A stretch of 64,000 nucleotides of DNA from Cellulophaga sp. RHA19 (GTDB lineage: Bacteria; Bacteroidota; Bacteroidia; Flavobacteriales; Flavobacteriaceae): assembly GCF_002813425.1 (NCBI RefSeq), contig NZ_PHUL01000001.1:620001-684000 (forward strand), read 5' to 3'. Both the position numbers and the translations under genes were made by a program. Within the stretch, counting starts at the first letter, position 1. The number at the start of each line of letters is the position of its first letter. The notes below the pieces were generated by a model, which saw nothing but the letters and a program-made list of their open reading frames with translations, was not told where the DNA came from and searched no databases. Positions 9,470 to 16,900 of the stretch are shown piece by piece.

Positions 9470-9940
9470 TTAGAACTGGTATCTAATACCTAATGCTATA
9501 TCTAAGTCTAGATCATCAGAATACTTATCATTAAATCCTAGTTCTGGTCTCATATCTAAAGATAAAATTAAAGGAATATCAAAATTATATTCTATACCTA
9601 TATCACCAGCAACTAAAGCAAAAGTACCGTCGTTTTCTCCTGCATCAAAAGATCCAATACCTGCACCTGCACCAACAAACCAGTTAAAATTACCATCTAA
9701 AGGCATTACCCATTGGTATAAACCAACTAGTTTAAATGCATCTACATCATTAGAATCTCTCCATCCTAAATCTACTTCTAATCTGTTATTTTCTCCTAAA
9801 TGACGCTGGTAAGATACTTCCCCTCCAAAACCATCATTGTCTCCTAAACGTAAACCAATTGCATTTTCAGAAATTGATTGTGCTTGTACACTACAAACCG
9901 TTAGTGCTAAGATTGAAAATAAACCTAATATCTTTTTCAT
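9470..9940 (-). CDS. Small outer-membrane beta-barrel protein
   Basis: 156 residues with a cleavable signal peptide ending at about A-Q-A (residues 18-20). The rest consists of alternating amphipathic strands (E-V-D-L-G-W-R, G-I-E-Y-N-F-D, A-L-G-I-R-Y-Q-F) and ends in a terminal phenylalanine, the usual signal for insertion of outer-membrane barrels. Size suggests an eight-strand barrel like OmpA/OmpX-type proteins. Function unknown. Monocistronic, framed by hairpins at 9419-9450 and 9981-10012. Confidence 0.75.
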   Translation of the reverse strand: MKKILGLFSILALTVCSVQAQSISENAIGLRLGDNDGFGGEVSYQRHLGENNRLEVDLGWRDSNDVDAFKLVGLYQWVMPLDGNFNWFVGAGAGIGSFDAGENDGTFALVAGDIGIEYNFDIPLILSLDMRPELGFNDKYSDDLDLDIALGIRYQF

Positions 9941-9980
9941 TGTTTTTTGTTTTAATTATTAAATATACGATGTAAACACT

Positions 9981-10012
9981 AAAAAAAGACAACTATAGGG
10001 TTGTCTTTTTTT
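9981..10012. terminator. Terminator between the mini-lipoprotein and barrel genes
   Basis: Arms AAAAAAAGACAAC and GTTGTCTTTTTTT around a six-base loop. By position it ends the minus-strand transcript of the 60-residue lipoprotein upstream of the barrel gene. Confidence 0.8.
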
Positions 10013-10037
10013 ACTAAAATTATGTTAATTTTAATTA

Positions 10038-10220
10038 TTAGTTATCATCAACAGCATCATCAATTTCGTCTCCAACTTCCTCTACTCCTTCTTCAAGTCC
10101 GTCTCCTACTTCTTCTACTCCGTCTTCAATTTTTTCTCCTGTAGTTTTTGTATCTCTACAACTTGTAAATACTGATCCTACTGCAAATGCTATTACTGCA
10201 AAATATGCTATCTTTTTCAT
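10038..10220 (-). CDS. Small acidic lipoprotein
   Basis: 60-residue predicted lipoprotein. The hydrophobic leader ends in the lipobox V-F-T-S-C, giving a mature form of about 40 residues. The mature part is strongly acidic and repetitive, with G-E-K-I-E-D-G-V-E-E-V-G-D and then variants of G-L-E-E-G-V-E-E-V-G-D. The short amphipathic repeats suggest an alpha-helical surface peptide. No function is known to me. It neighbours the DUF1328, dps and mscS genes, which suggests a general-stress set. Confidence 0.7.
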   Translation of the reverse strand: MKKIAYFAVIAFAVGSVFTSCRDTKTTGEKIEDGVEEVGDGLEEGVEEVGDEIDDAVDDN

Positions 10221-10286
10221 AATTGTTGCTTTTAATGTTGTTGTTTTTTTCGTTTTATTTTGTGTGTATGTGTCTGTGTTGGGGCA

Positions 10287-10451
10287 CTAAATATTTCTTT
10301 TTCTTCCTGTAATTAATGACACTACAAAAAGTATCAGAAATAAAAAGAATAAAATTTTAGCGATACTGGCAGCACCTGCTGCAATACCTCCAAATCCTAA
10401 AACTCCTGCTATTAAAGCTAGAACCACAAACGTAATTGTCCATCTCAACAT
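10287..10451 (-). CDS. DUF1328 (YtjA-like) small membrane protein
   Basis: 54-residue ORF found by translating the gap upstream of the mini-lipoprotein gene. The protein begins [16 protein letters not shown] and continues with [15 protein letters not shown], the hallmark of the DUF1328/YtjA family. Two hydrophobic helices are joined by the glycine/alanine-rich turn, and the tail is basic (G-R-K-R-N). Family members are often stress-induced in other bacteria, but their molecular role is unknown. It lies 66 bases upstream of the mini-lipoprotein gene on the same strand. Confidence 0.88.
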   Translation of the reverse strand: MLRWTITFVVLALIAGVLGFGGIAAGAASIAKILFFLFLILFVVSLITGRKRNI

Positions 10452-10758
10452 AATATTTTTAATTTAAAGGTTAATACTATTATTTTTTTTGAATACTTAA
10501 ATTCTATACAGCAAAGATGAAGCTTGTTTAGAGATCATCTTGACACAATCAATCCAATTCTTAACTCATTTAAAAACAAGTAAATAATACCCTTTATATA
10601 TATAATAGGTATAGTTTTCTAAATATAGTATTAGAGTTAAAAATCAAATTAAAAGAGCTAAACCAATTTAATAGGTATAAGTAGTTTTGTTGCAGACATA
10701 TTAAGTATAAGAAAATAATGATTATGCTTTTTTTAATCAAACTAAACCCCACAACCTT
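10452..10758. other. Intergenic region upstream of dps, with an 11-base direct repeat
   Basis: This 307-base gap between the divergent DUF1328 and dps genes has no ORF I can support. It holds an 11-base direct repeat, TAATAGGTATA, at 10603-10613 and 10669-10679. A plus-strand TAGTTTTG, a -7-type box, lies at 10682-10689, just after the second copy. The repeats may be regulatory for dps; this is inference. Confidence 0.35.
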
Positions 10759-11268
10759 ATGAATTATTTAAATATTAGCGACAATAAATTAGTGCCTGTT
10801 GTAGGCGAACTAAATATGCTTTTAGCAGACTACAGTGTGTATTACCAAAAATTGAGAAGTTTTCATTGGAATGTTCTTGGACAAAACTTTTTTGATTTAC
10901 ACGAAAAATTTGAAGAACTATATACAGATGCAAGAATAAAAATTGATGCTGTTGCAGAAAGAGTATTAACCTTAAGATACCACCCAGTAAGTAATTTTAG
11001 TAAATACTTACAAATTTCTTCTCTTGAAGAAGTATCACCATTGATAACAGACAAAGAAATGGTCTCTGAAATACTAGGCGATCATCAAAAAATATTAAAA
11101 CAGATGAAAATTACTATTGAAGCTGCAGAGGAAGCAGGTGATGAAGGTACAATGGATATGATGGGATCTTACATTGCAGATTTAGAAAAATCTAGTTGGA
11201 TGTTAGATGCTTGGCGAAAAAACACAGAAGACCAACTAAAAATAAGAGCTAAAGAAATGACTTCATAA
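10759..11268 (+). CDS. dps: Dps-family ferritin-like DNA-protection protein
   Basis: 169-residue Dps/ferritin-like protein. Family members form dodecameric shells that oxidise and store iron with peroxide and protect DNA in starvation or oxidative stress. The ferroxidase signature is visible in R-S-F-H-W-N-V-L-G and D-L-H-E-K-F-E-E-L-Y, followed by D-A-V-A-E-R, giving the inter-subunit His/Asp/Glu ligands. Length is typical. DNA binding by the N-terminal tail is not obvious, since it has only one lysine. The mscS gene follows after a hairpin at 11268-11303. Confidence 0.88.
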   Translation: MNYLNISDNKLVPVVGELNMLLADYSVYYQKLRSFHWNVLGQNFFDLHEKFEELYTDARIKIDAVAERVLTLRYHPVSNFSKYLQISSLEEVSPLITDKEMVSEILGDHQKILKQMKITIEAAEEAGDEGTMDMMGSYIADLEKSSWMLDAWRKNTEDQLKIRAKEMTS

Positions 11269-11303
11269 AGGTTATTGCTCATAAAAAGCAATTAATAACC
11301 TTA
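11268..11303 (+). terminator. Hairpin after dps
   Basis: Arms AAGGTTATT and AATAACCTT, with an inner GCT/AGC pair. No long T run follows, so it may be a weak terminator or a transcript-stabilising hairpin between dps and mscS. Confidence 0.5.
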
Positions 11304-11317
11304 TAAATTTTTAAAAT

Positions 11318-12199
11318 ATGAAAAATAAAATTGAAGCCTCTTTTATAGATATTTATGATAAAATAGAAGGTTGGGTAACAACTTTAATTGAAAATTTACC
11401 CAACATAATAGTTGCCATTATTGTAATGGTGATATCATACTATGCTGCTCGCTTTGTAAACAAATGGGTAGTAAAATTAGCATCTAAACGTATACCGCAA
11501 GACAGTATATCTAACCTTGTTGGGCGCATTAGTGCTACTGCTGTTGTTCTTTTAGGGCTATTTTTAGCCTTAGGTGCAATGGACTTAAGCAAAACATTAA
11601 ATACCTTACTTGCCGGTGCTGGTATATCTGGTTTGGTAATTGGTTTAGCCCTGCAAGGAACACTTTCTAACTTATTATCTGGTGTTGTTTTATCGTTTAG
11701 AAAAAAGATTGAAATAGGAAACTGGATAGAAACCAATGGTTACTCTGGTGAAGTAATGGACATTAATTTAAACAGTCTGGTACTTAAAGAGTTTGATAAT
11801 AATTTGGTGGTTATACCCAACAAAACTATAATAGAAAACCCTTTTAAAAATTACTCACTAACAACACGTATGAGAATAGTTGTATCATGTGGTGTTGGGT
11901 ATGAGTCGGATTTAGAACAGGTTCAAAAACTAACAAAAGAAGCAGTTGGTAGTTTATATAAAAACGACGATGATTCTGAAATAGAGTTTTACTACACAGA
12001 GTTTGGAGACAGCTCTATAAACTTTATATGTAGGTTTTGGGTAGATGCAGAAAATGCCAAAAACAAATTAGACGCTAAAAGTGTTGCAATTAAAGCAATT
12101 AAAAAACACTTTGATGCAAACGACATTAACATTCCGTTCCCTATTAGAACTTTAGAATTTAATAACAAACTAAATATAAACTCACCCAACAAAGAATAA
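11318..12199 (+). CDS. Small-conductance mechanosensitive channel, MscS family
   Basis: 293-residue inner-membrane channel that opens under turgor stress and releases solutes. Three N-terminal hydrophobic helices (about 20-125) lead into the conserved pore helix and beta domain: G-L-A-L-Q-G-T-L-S-N-L, then N-W-I-E-T-N-G-Y-S-G-E-V and V-V-I-P-N-K. The C-terminal alpha/beta domain ends near 280. Length matches the E. coli MscS class. Its position behind dps fits an osmotic/oxidative stress cluster. Confidence 0.9.
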   Translation: MKNKIEASFIDIYDKIEGWVTTLIENLPNIIVAIIVMVISYYAARFVNKWVVKLASKRIPQDSISNLVGRISATAVVLLGLFLALGAMDLSKTLNTLLAGAGISGLVIGLALQGTLSNLLSGVVLSFRKKIEIGNWIETNGYSGEVMDINLNSLVLKEFDNNLVVIPNKTIIENPFKNYSLTTRMRIVVSCGVGYESDLEQVQKLTKEAVGSLYKNDDDSEIEFYYTEFGDSSINFICRFWVDAENAKNKLDAKSVAIKAIKKHFDANDINIPFPIRTLEFNNKLNINSPNKE

Positions 12200-12286
12200 T
12201 TAATAAAATACATAGAAAAACAAACAAGTTTATTGTTGTTGAGTAGTAACATATTCAACGTTTTATTTGTTTGGTTTGTGGTGATG

Positions 12287-12318
12287 AAAAAGACTTCTTT
12301 TAAGTAAGAGGTCTTTTT
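12287..12318 (+). terminator. Rho-independent terminator after mscS
   Basis: Arms AAAAAGACTTCTT and AAGAGGTCTTTTT (one mismatch) with a short loop and a continuing T-rich tail, about 90 bases past the mscS stop. Confidence 0.75.
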
Positions 12319-12385
12319 CTTTTTTATAACCACTGTAGATTTCATAATAAATTCTTAAATACAAAAACGGTATGTGTGTACTTAC

Positions 12386-12393
12386 TATATTTG
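12386..12393 (+). promoter_or_regulatory. -7 promoter box of the ABC-transporter operon
   Basis: TATATTTG is an exact TAnnTTTG match, 12 bases before the ATG at 12405. It predicts a very short leader. It lies downstream of the earlier in-frame ATG at 12372, which therefore should not be the start. No clear -33 TTG. Confidence 0.45.
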
Positions 12394-12404
12394 TGTTTAA
12401 GCTT

Positions 12405-13031
12405 ATGATAAAAACAAGTAAACTTCAATTTTCATACTCATCAGAAAACAGTTTTAGTTTTCCTGATATTTCTCTGCTGCAAGGAGAGCATTTGCTAATA
12501 TTAGGATCTTCTGGTGTAGGCAAAACTACTCTTTTACATTTATTAGCTGGTTTACTACCTGCTAGTTCTGGTAGTATTACTGTTGGTAGCACAGAGCTAC
12601 AAAATTTATCTAGAAAAGAACTAGATGCCTTTAGAGGTAGAGAAATGGGTATCATTTTTCAAAACGACTATTTTATAAATGCACTTTCTGTTGAAGAAAA
12701 TTTAGCACTACGACTTTATTTTCCTGATAAAAAGAAAGATACCACTAGAATAAAAGAATTAGCTGAAAGACTTGACATAAGCAACTTATTACACAAAAAA
12801 GTAATCGCTTTAAGTGAAGGTCAGCGCCAACGGTTATCTATTGCCTTGGCCTTAATAAATAAACCAAATGTAATTTTTGCAGATGAACCTACTGCAAGCT
12901 TAGATGATAAAAATTGTGAAAAAGTAATTGCATTACTTAAAGAAGAAGCTAATACTAGTAATGCTAATTTACTTATAATTACGCATGACCAAAGAGTAAA
13001 AACAATGTTCAAAAACCACTTGTATTTATGA
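12405..13031 (+). CDS. ABC transporter ATP-binding protein, LolD/MacB-type
   Basis: About 208-residue ABC ATPase. Walker A is G-S-S-G-V-G-K-T-T at 34-42, the signature is L-S-E-G-Q-R-Q-R, and Walker B is V-I-F-A-D-E-P-T-A-S-L-D. The Q-loop lies in I-I-F-Q-N-D. Size and motifs fit the MacB/LolD group that pairs with FtsX-type permeases. It overlaps the permease start by four bases (ATGA), so the pair is coupled. The start at 12405 is preferred over 12372 because a -7 promoter box lies between them. Confidence 0.88.
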   Translation: MIKTSKLQFSYSSENSFSFPDISLLQGEHLLILGSSGVGKTTLLHLLAGLLPASSGSITVGSTELQNLSRKELDAFRGREMGIIFQNDYFINALSVEENLALRLYFPDKKKDTTRIKELAERLDISNLLHKKVIALSEGQRQRLSIALALINKPNVIFADEPTASLDDKNCEKVIALLKEEANTSNANLLIITHDQRVKTMFKNHLYL

Positions 13032-14230
13032 ATCTTGTAAAACTCAGTTTTAAAAATCTAATATCTAAGCCACTTAATGCTTTACTTAGCTTATTACTTT
13101 TAGTTTTAAGTGTGGCTTTGGTTACGTTTATGCTTCAATTAAGCGACCAAGTAAAAGGCAATTTAGACAAAAATATAAAACCAGTAGACTTGGTTGTAGG
13201 CGCAAAAGGTAGCCCGTTACAGTTGGTACTTTCATCGGTCTTACATATAGATGCACCTACAGGAAATATTAAATTAAAAGACGCCGAAAAACTAAGAAAA
13301 AGTAGACTTGTAAAAACAGCTGTTCCTGTTTCTTATGGTGACAATTATAAGGGCGTACGCATTTTAGGCACAGAAACTAGTTACTTAAAATTATACAATG
13401 CTGAGTTAGCAACAGGTGAGTTATTTAGTAAATCACAGCAAGTAGTTTTAGGTAGTACAACTGCTAAAAAACTACAATTAAAAATTGGAGATACTTTTTT
13501 AAGTTCTCACGGTTTAGCAGACCAAAGCCTAGAGGAGCATCACGGACACCCATTTAAAGTAGTTGGTATTTTAAAGCCAACAGGTAGCGTTGTAGATAAT
13601 TTAATTATTACAAATTTAGAAAGTATTTGGGATGTTCACGGTCACGCTGAAGAAGAAGATGATGAACACCACCACGAAGAAGACCTAGAGGTTACATCAT
13701 TACTTATACAATTTAGCAATCCAATGGCTATGATGCAATTGCCAAGGTATATTAACGATAAAACCAATATGCAGGCAGCATTACCATCTTTAGAGATTAA
13801 CCGTTTGGTAAAGCTACTAGGTGTTGGTGTACAAACCATACAGCTTATTGCTATTGCTAATCTATTAGTATCTGGTTTAAGTATTTTTATTAGTCTTTTA
13901 AAGGCAATTAGGGAGCGTAGACAAGAACTAGCGTTATTACGTACTTATGGTGCTACAGCTACACAGTTACTTTGGTTGGTTCTTTTAGAAGGTCTATTTT
14001 TAGGCTTCATAGGTTATGTTATTGGTTGGTTAATTGGCAGATGTGGACTTTGGATTATATCTAACTACGCACAAAACAGCTACGGTTATACTTTTAACTT
14101 AGCTACAATAACTAAGTGGGAAGCCATACTATTAGTTGCTACTTTAGGAATTACCGTTGTAGCGTCTGTACTGGCTTCGCTATCTGTTTTTAAACTAAAT
14201 GTTTCTAAAATTTTATCTTCAGAAAAATAA
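13028..14230 (+). CDS. FtsX-type ABC transporter permease with histidine-rich loop
   Basis: 400-residue permease with an N-terminal membrane helix (about 15-37), a large extracytoplasmic domain (about 40-270) and three C-terminal helices (about 275-395), the FtsX/MacB fold. The conserved D-L-V-V-G-A-K-G-S-P-L-Q-L block sits at 54-66. The external domain carries two histidine clusters: H171, H172, H174, and an acidic stretch holding H204, H206 and H214-216. Such loops often bind Zn or Cu. Related ATPase/permease pairs occur beside zinc-regulated genes in gammaproteobacteria. A metal role is inference from this and from the secreted CxxC neighbour. Confidence 0.85.
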   Translation: MNLVKLSFKNLISKPLNALLSLLLLVLSVALVTFMLQLSDQVKGNLDKNIKPVDLVVGAKGSPLQLVLSSVLHIDAPTGNIKLKDAEKLRKSRLVKTAVPVSYGDNYKGVRILGTETSYLKLYNAELATGELFSKSQQVVLGSTTAKKLQLKIGDTFLSSHGLADQSLEEHHGHPFKVVGILKPTGSVVDNLIITNLESIWDVHGHAEEEDDEHHHEEDLEVTSLLIQFSNPMAMMQLPRYINDKTNMQAALPSLEINRLVKLLGVGVQTIQLIAIANLLVSGLSIFISLLKAIRERRQELALLRTYGATATQLLWLVLLEGLFLGFIGYVIGWLIGRCGLWIISNYAQNSYGYTFNLATITKWEAILLVATLGITVVASVLASLSVFKLNVSKILSSEK

Positions 14231-14238
14231 AAAACACA

Positions 14239-14268
14239 TTTGGAATAATTATTGGATTACTACCTTTG
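14239..14268 (+). promoter_or_regulatory. Complete Bacteroidota-type promoter of the secreted CxxC gene
   Basis: TTTG at 14239-14242 and TACCTTTG at 14261-14268 are separated by 18 bases, matching the -33/-7 pattern of this phylum. It lies between the permease stop and the ATG at 14283, so the small secreted protein can be made independently of the transporter. Confidence 0.65.
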
Positions 14269-14282
14269 AAAAAAATATTATT

Positions 14283-14729
14283 ATGATAAAAAAGTTAAGT
14301 CTTTTATTATTTTTTATATGCTCTACACAACTAACATCTGCACAGGCATTGTTAGACTGGGAAGACATGATACAAGGTGTTACCTACACTACTCCAGAAG
14401 GCGGAGCAGAATTAGGAGAATTTTTAACGCCAACGTATACTAAAAAAATGCTGGCTTTAGAAGGCCAAGAAATTTCTATTACAGGTTATTTTTTGGTATT
14501 AGAAGGTCAAAAAGACTCTTTTATGTTATCTAACAACCCTATGGCTTCCTGTTTTTTTTGTGGCAATGGCGGACCAGAAACTATTATAGAGTTATATTTT
14601 GACAAAAGACCAAACTTTTTTATGGACGATTTAATTTCGGTAAAAGGAACATTAAAACTAAACAGAGATGATCCAGACCATACATATTACACTATAGAAC
14701 ATGCAAATGGTTTTACTATAAAAATGTAA
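14283..14729 (+). CDS. Secreted CxxC protein, DUF3299-like
   Basis: 148 residues with a cleavable signal peptide to about A-Q-A (20-22), so periplasmic. The core resembles the DUF3299 type: an N-terminal W-E-D-M strand, then I-S-I-T-G-Y-F-L-V-L-E-G (an OB-like strand), and a metal- or disulfide-capable motif C-F-F-C at 90-93 followed by G-N-G-G-P-E. It sits 52 bases after the permease stop and has its own promoter. An earlier in-frame ATG at 14199 lies inside the permease and is rejected. Together with the His-rich permease it may handle a metal; not proven. Confidence 0.65.
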   Translation: MIKKLSLLLFFICSTQLTSAQALLDWEDMIQGVTYTTPEGGAELGEFLTPTYTKKMLALEGQEISITGYFLVLEGQKDSFMLSNNPMASCFFCGNGGPETIIELYFDKRPNFFMDDLISVKGTLKLNRDDPDHTYYTIEHANGFTIKM

Positions 14730-14752
14730 AACTACTTACTTTATAAAATTAC

Positions 14753-14785
14753 AAGCTCTTTACTTCTTTTAAAGAGCTTTTTTTA
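14753..14785 (+). terminator. Rho-independent terminator of the ABC/CxxC unit
   Basis: Arms AAGCTCTTTA and TAAAGAGCTT with a seven-base loop, followed by TTTTTT, 23 bases past the stop of the secreted CxxC gene. Confidence 0.85.
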
Positions 14786-14892
14786 TGCCTGTTTTTTAAA
14801 TCAGTTAAAGATTTAATTGCTTGGGCTACTCCCTTTTTTAATTTATACGGAATTTAGTAGTGGTATAATTTACGCCTATTTAACCACAAGCT

Positions 14893-16452
14893 ATGATTAA
14901 TAAAAAGAAGAATATTATAAAAATTACAACGGCAGTAATAGCCTTGTTTTTTGTCTTTTTATTATGCGCACATTGGTTTGTTAAGCATAAAATAAACCAG
15001 CAATTACAGTACAATTTACCACAGCATATTACTATAAATTACAACAGCATTAGCCTTAATCTTTTATTAGGGAACGTTGGTTTAGACAAAATTAGTTTTA
15101 AAGAAGAATCTAAAGGTAATAATAAAACTAAAACAGTATTAAAGGCTGCTAAAATAGCCATAAAGGATCTTAGTTATGTAGACCTATTATTTTATAAAAA
15201 ATTAAGTCTAAATAAGTTAAAGATAACCAGTCCAGAGCTTACAAAATATACAGTTTTGGATACCATAACTAGTTATAAAGAAGAAAAAAAAGAGGGCATA
15301 TTTACAAACCCTATAAGTATTAGTGAATTTAGAATTACCAACGGAAATATTGCTTTTTTAAATGCACAAAAGACAACTACTGCAAAGGCAGAACATATTT
15401 TTATTAACTTAAAAGATGTTGTTTTTAAGACTGATAAAGAGAAAAATACGAATCCGTTAGAATATAAATACAGTAATATTTCTGCTCACAAATTATATGC
15501 TAACTTAGGTAAGTTTGAAGAAATCAATGCTGAAAAATTAAAGGCACAGAATGAGTCTATCTTGTTTAAAAATCTTCAACTGAAAACAAAATACACTAAA
15601 GAAGAGTTGTCAAAAAAAATAACAATAGAAAGAGATTTTATCAATCTAAAAATTAAAGAATTAGCACTAGAAAACACTTCATTTAGTTATTCAAAATTAA
15701 CATCACTTTTAAACATTTCTAAAGTATATATAGCAAAACCAAATTTAGAAGTATATAGAGATAAACTTATAGCAGACGATTTTAGTTACAAGCCAATGTA
15801 TAGTAAAATGTTAAGAGATTTATCATTAAAAATAGGTGTAGATTCTATTCTAATACAACAAGGAAACATTGCTTATCAAGAAAAATTAACGCAACATATA
15901 AAGCCCCAAAAACTAAGTTTTAATAATATAAATGCAACTATTAGCAACTTAAATAATTACAACAATAAAACAACCACAGTACATACAAACTCTTTATTAA
16001 TGAACAAAACACCTTTAGAATTAAACTGGAGTTTTAACATACATAAAACAACAGATTTCTTTAAGGCTTGGGGAAGCTTTACAAACTTAGACATTGCAAG
16101 TATAAATCCGTTTTTAAACACCAATTTAAGAGCAACAGCAGAGGGAGATATGCAACAGATGTATTTTACGGTTAGTGGTAACAAACAAAAATCTGCAGGA
16201 GATTTAAAAATTAAATACAACAATTTTAAGTTCAAGGTTTTAAAAAAGGACAGATTGGGAGTAAATAAGCTCTTAACCAAGTTAGGTAATTTATTAATAA
16301 AAGAAGGCTCTAAAGCAAACCCTGAAGATTATAGATACGGAGAAATTGAGGTAGAGAGAGATACCACAAAATCGTTTTTTAATTATTTATGGATAAATGT
16401 AAAAGCTGGTTTATTAGATGCCTTAACCGGAAAAGGAACCAAAAAACATTAA
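14893..16452 (+). CDS. AsmA/DUF748-like membrane-anchored protein
   Basis: 519-residue protein with one N-terminal membrane helix (about 10-32) and a long periplasmic part of alternating beta strands. The start (I-T-I-N-Y-N-S-I-S-L-N-L-L-L-G-N-V) resembles the chorein-like N-terminus of AsmA/DUF748 proteins. The strand F-T-N-L-D-I-A-S-I-N-P-F and a late D-L-K-I-K-Y-N-N-F stretch also fit the AsmA repeat. AsmA-like proteins are thought to bridge the periplasm and move phospholipids. First of three same-strand genes; the third is of the same class. Confidence 0.6.
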   Translation: MINKKKNIIKITTAVIALFFVFLLCAHWFVKHKINQQLQYNLPQHITINYNSISLNLLLGNVGLDKISFKEESKGNNKTKTVLKAAKIAIKDLSYVDLLFYKKLSLNKLKITSPELTKYTVLDTITSYKEEKKEGIFTNPISISEFRITNGNIAFLNAQKTTTAKAEHIFINLKDVVFKTDKEKNTNPLEYKYSNISAHKLYANLGKFEEINAEKLKAQNESILFKNLQLKTKYTKEELSKKITIERDFINLKIKELALENTSFSYSKLTSLLNISKVYIAKPNLEVYRDKLIADDFSYKPMYSKMLRDLSLKIGVDSILIQQGNIAYQEKLTQHIKPQKLSFNNINATISNLNNYNNKTTTVHTNSLLMNKTPLELNWSFNIHKTTDFFKAWGSFTNLDIASINPFLNTNLRATAEGDMQQMYFTVSGNKQKSAGDLKIKYNNFKFKVLKKDRLGVNKLLTKLGNLLIKEGSKANPEDYRYGEIEVERDTTKSFFNYLWINVKAGLLDALTGKGTKKH

Positions 16453-16494
16453 AAACACCACAAAAACAAAGTTTAACACTTAAAACAAACTAAA

Positions 16495-16896
16495 ATGGGA
16501 GTAATAGCAACAAATAGTAATAAAATAACATTAATTTATAACGGAGACAACTCTATAGGAAAACAAACAGTTGGTTATGTAGAGTCTGCCAGTAAAGATA
16601 TTTTAACAAAAGACACCTCTAAAACAAAAATTACAGGCACACAATGGGCAGAAATTGCTGATAATTTACAACTAAGCATTTGTGATTTAGTAGATCAAAA
16701 TCATCCTAATTTTATTAAAATATATGGAGATGAAAAAGTAGATATTACGGCAGACGACTGTATTAAAATATTACAAAATAGTCCGGAAACACTAGCTTAT
16801 GCAATTTTAATAAATGGCAATGAATTCCAATTAATTAAAACACCATCTGACGTAGAAAAGTATCTAGAAATTAAATCAAACAATAGCAACCAATAA
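16495..16896 (+). CDS. ArsC/Spx-fold protein lacking the catalytic cysteine
   Basis: 133 residues. The pattern K-I-T-L-I-Y-N-G-D-N-S-I-G-K-Q-T near the start, the middle helix (T-G-T-Q-W-A-E-I-A-D) and the tail (L-I-N-G-N-E-F-Q-L-I-K-T-P-S-D-V) resemble the arsenate-reductase-like thioredoxin fold. The nucleophilic cysteine expected after the first strand is missing. The only cysteines are in S-I-C-D-L and D-D-C-I-K. It is thus unlikely to be a classical arsenate reductase and may be structural or regulatory. It lies between two AsmA-like genes, four bases before the second. Confidence 0.55.
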   Translation: MGVIATNSNKITLIYNGDNSIGKQTVGYVESASKDILTKDTSKTKITGTQWAEIADNLQLSICDLVDQNHPNFIKIYGDEKVDITADDCIKILQNSPETLAYAILINGNEFQLIKTPSDVEKYLEIKSNNSNQ

Positions 16897-16900
16897 TAGA

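Noticed and set aside
12372..12404. Upstream ATG of the ABC ATPase gene
   Set aside because: A TATATTTG promoter box lies downstream of it, and the extra residues (M-C-V-L-T-I-F-V-F) do not belong to the ATPase fold.
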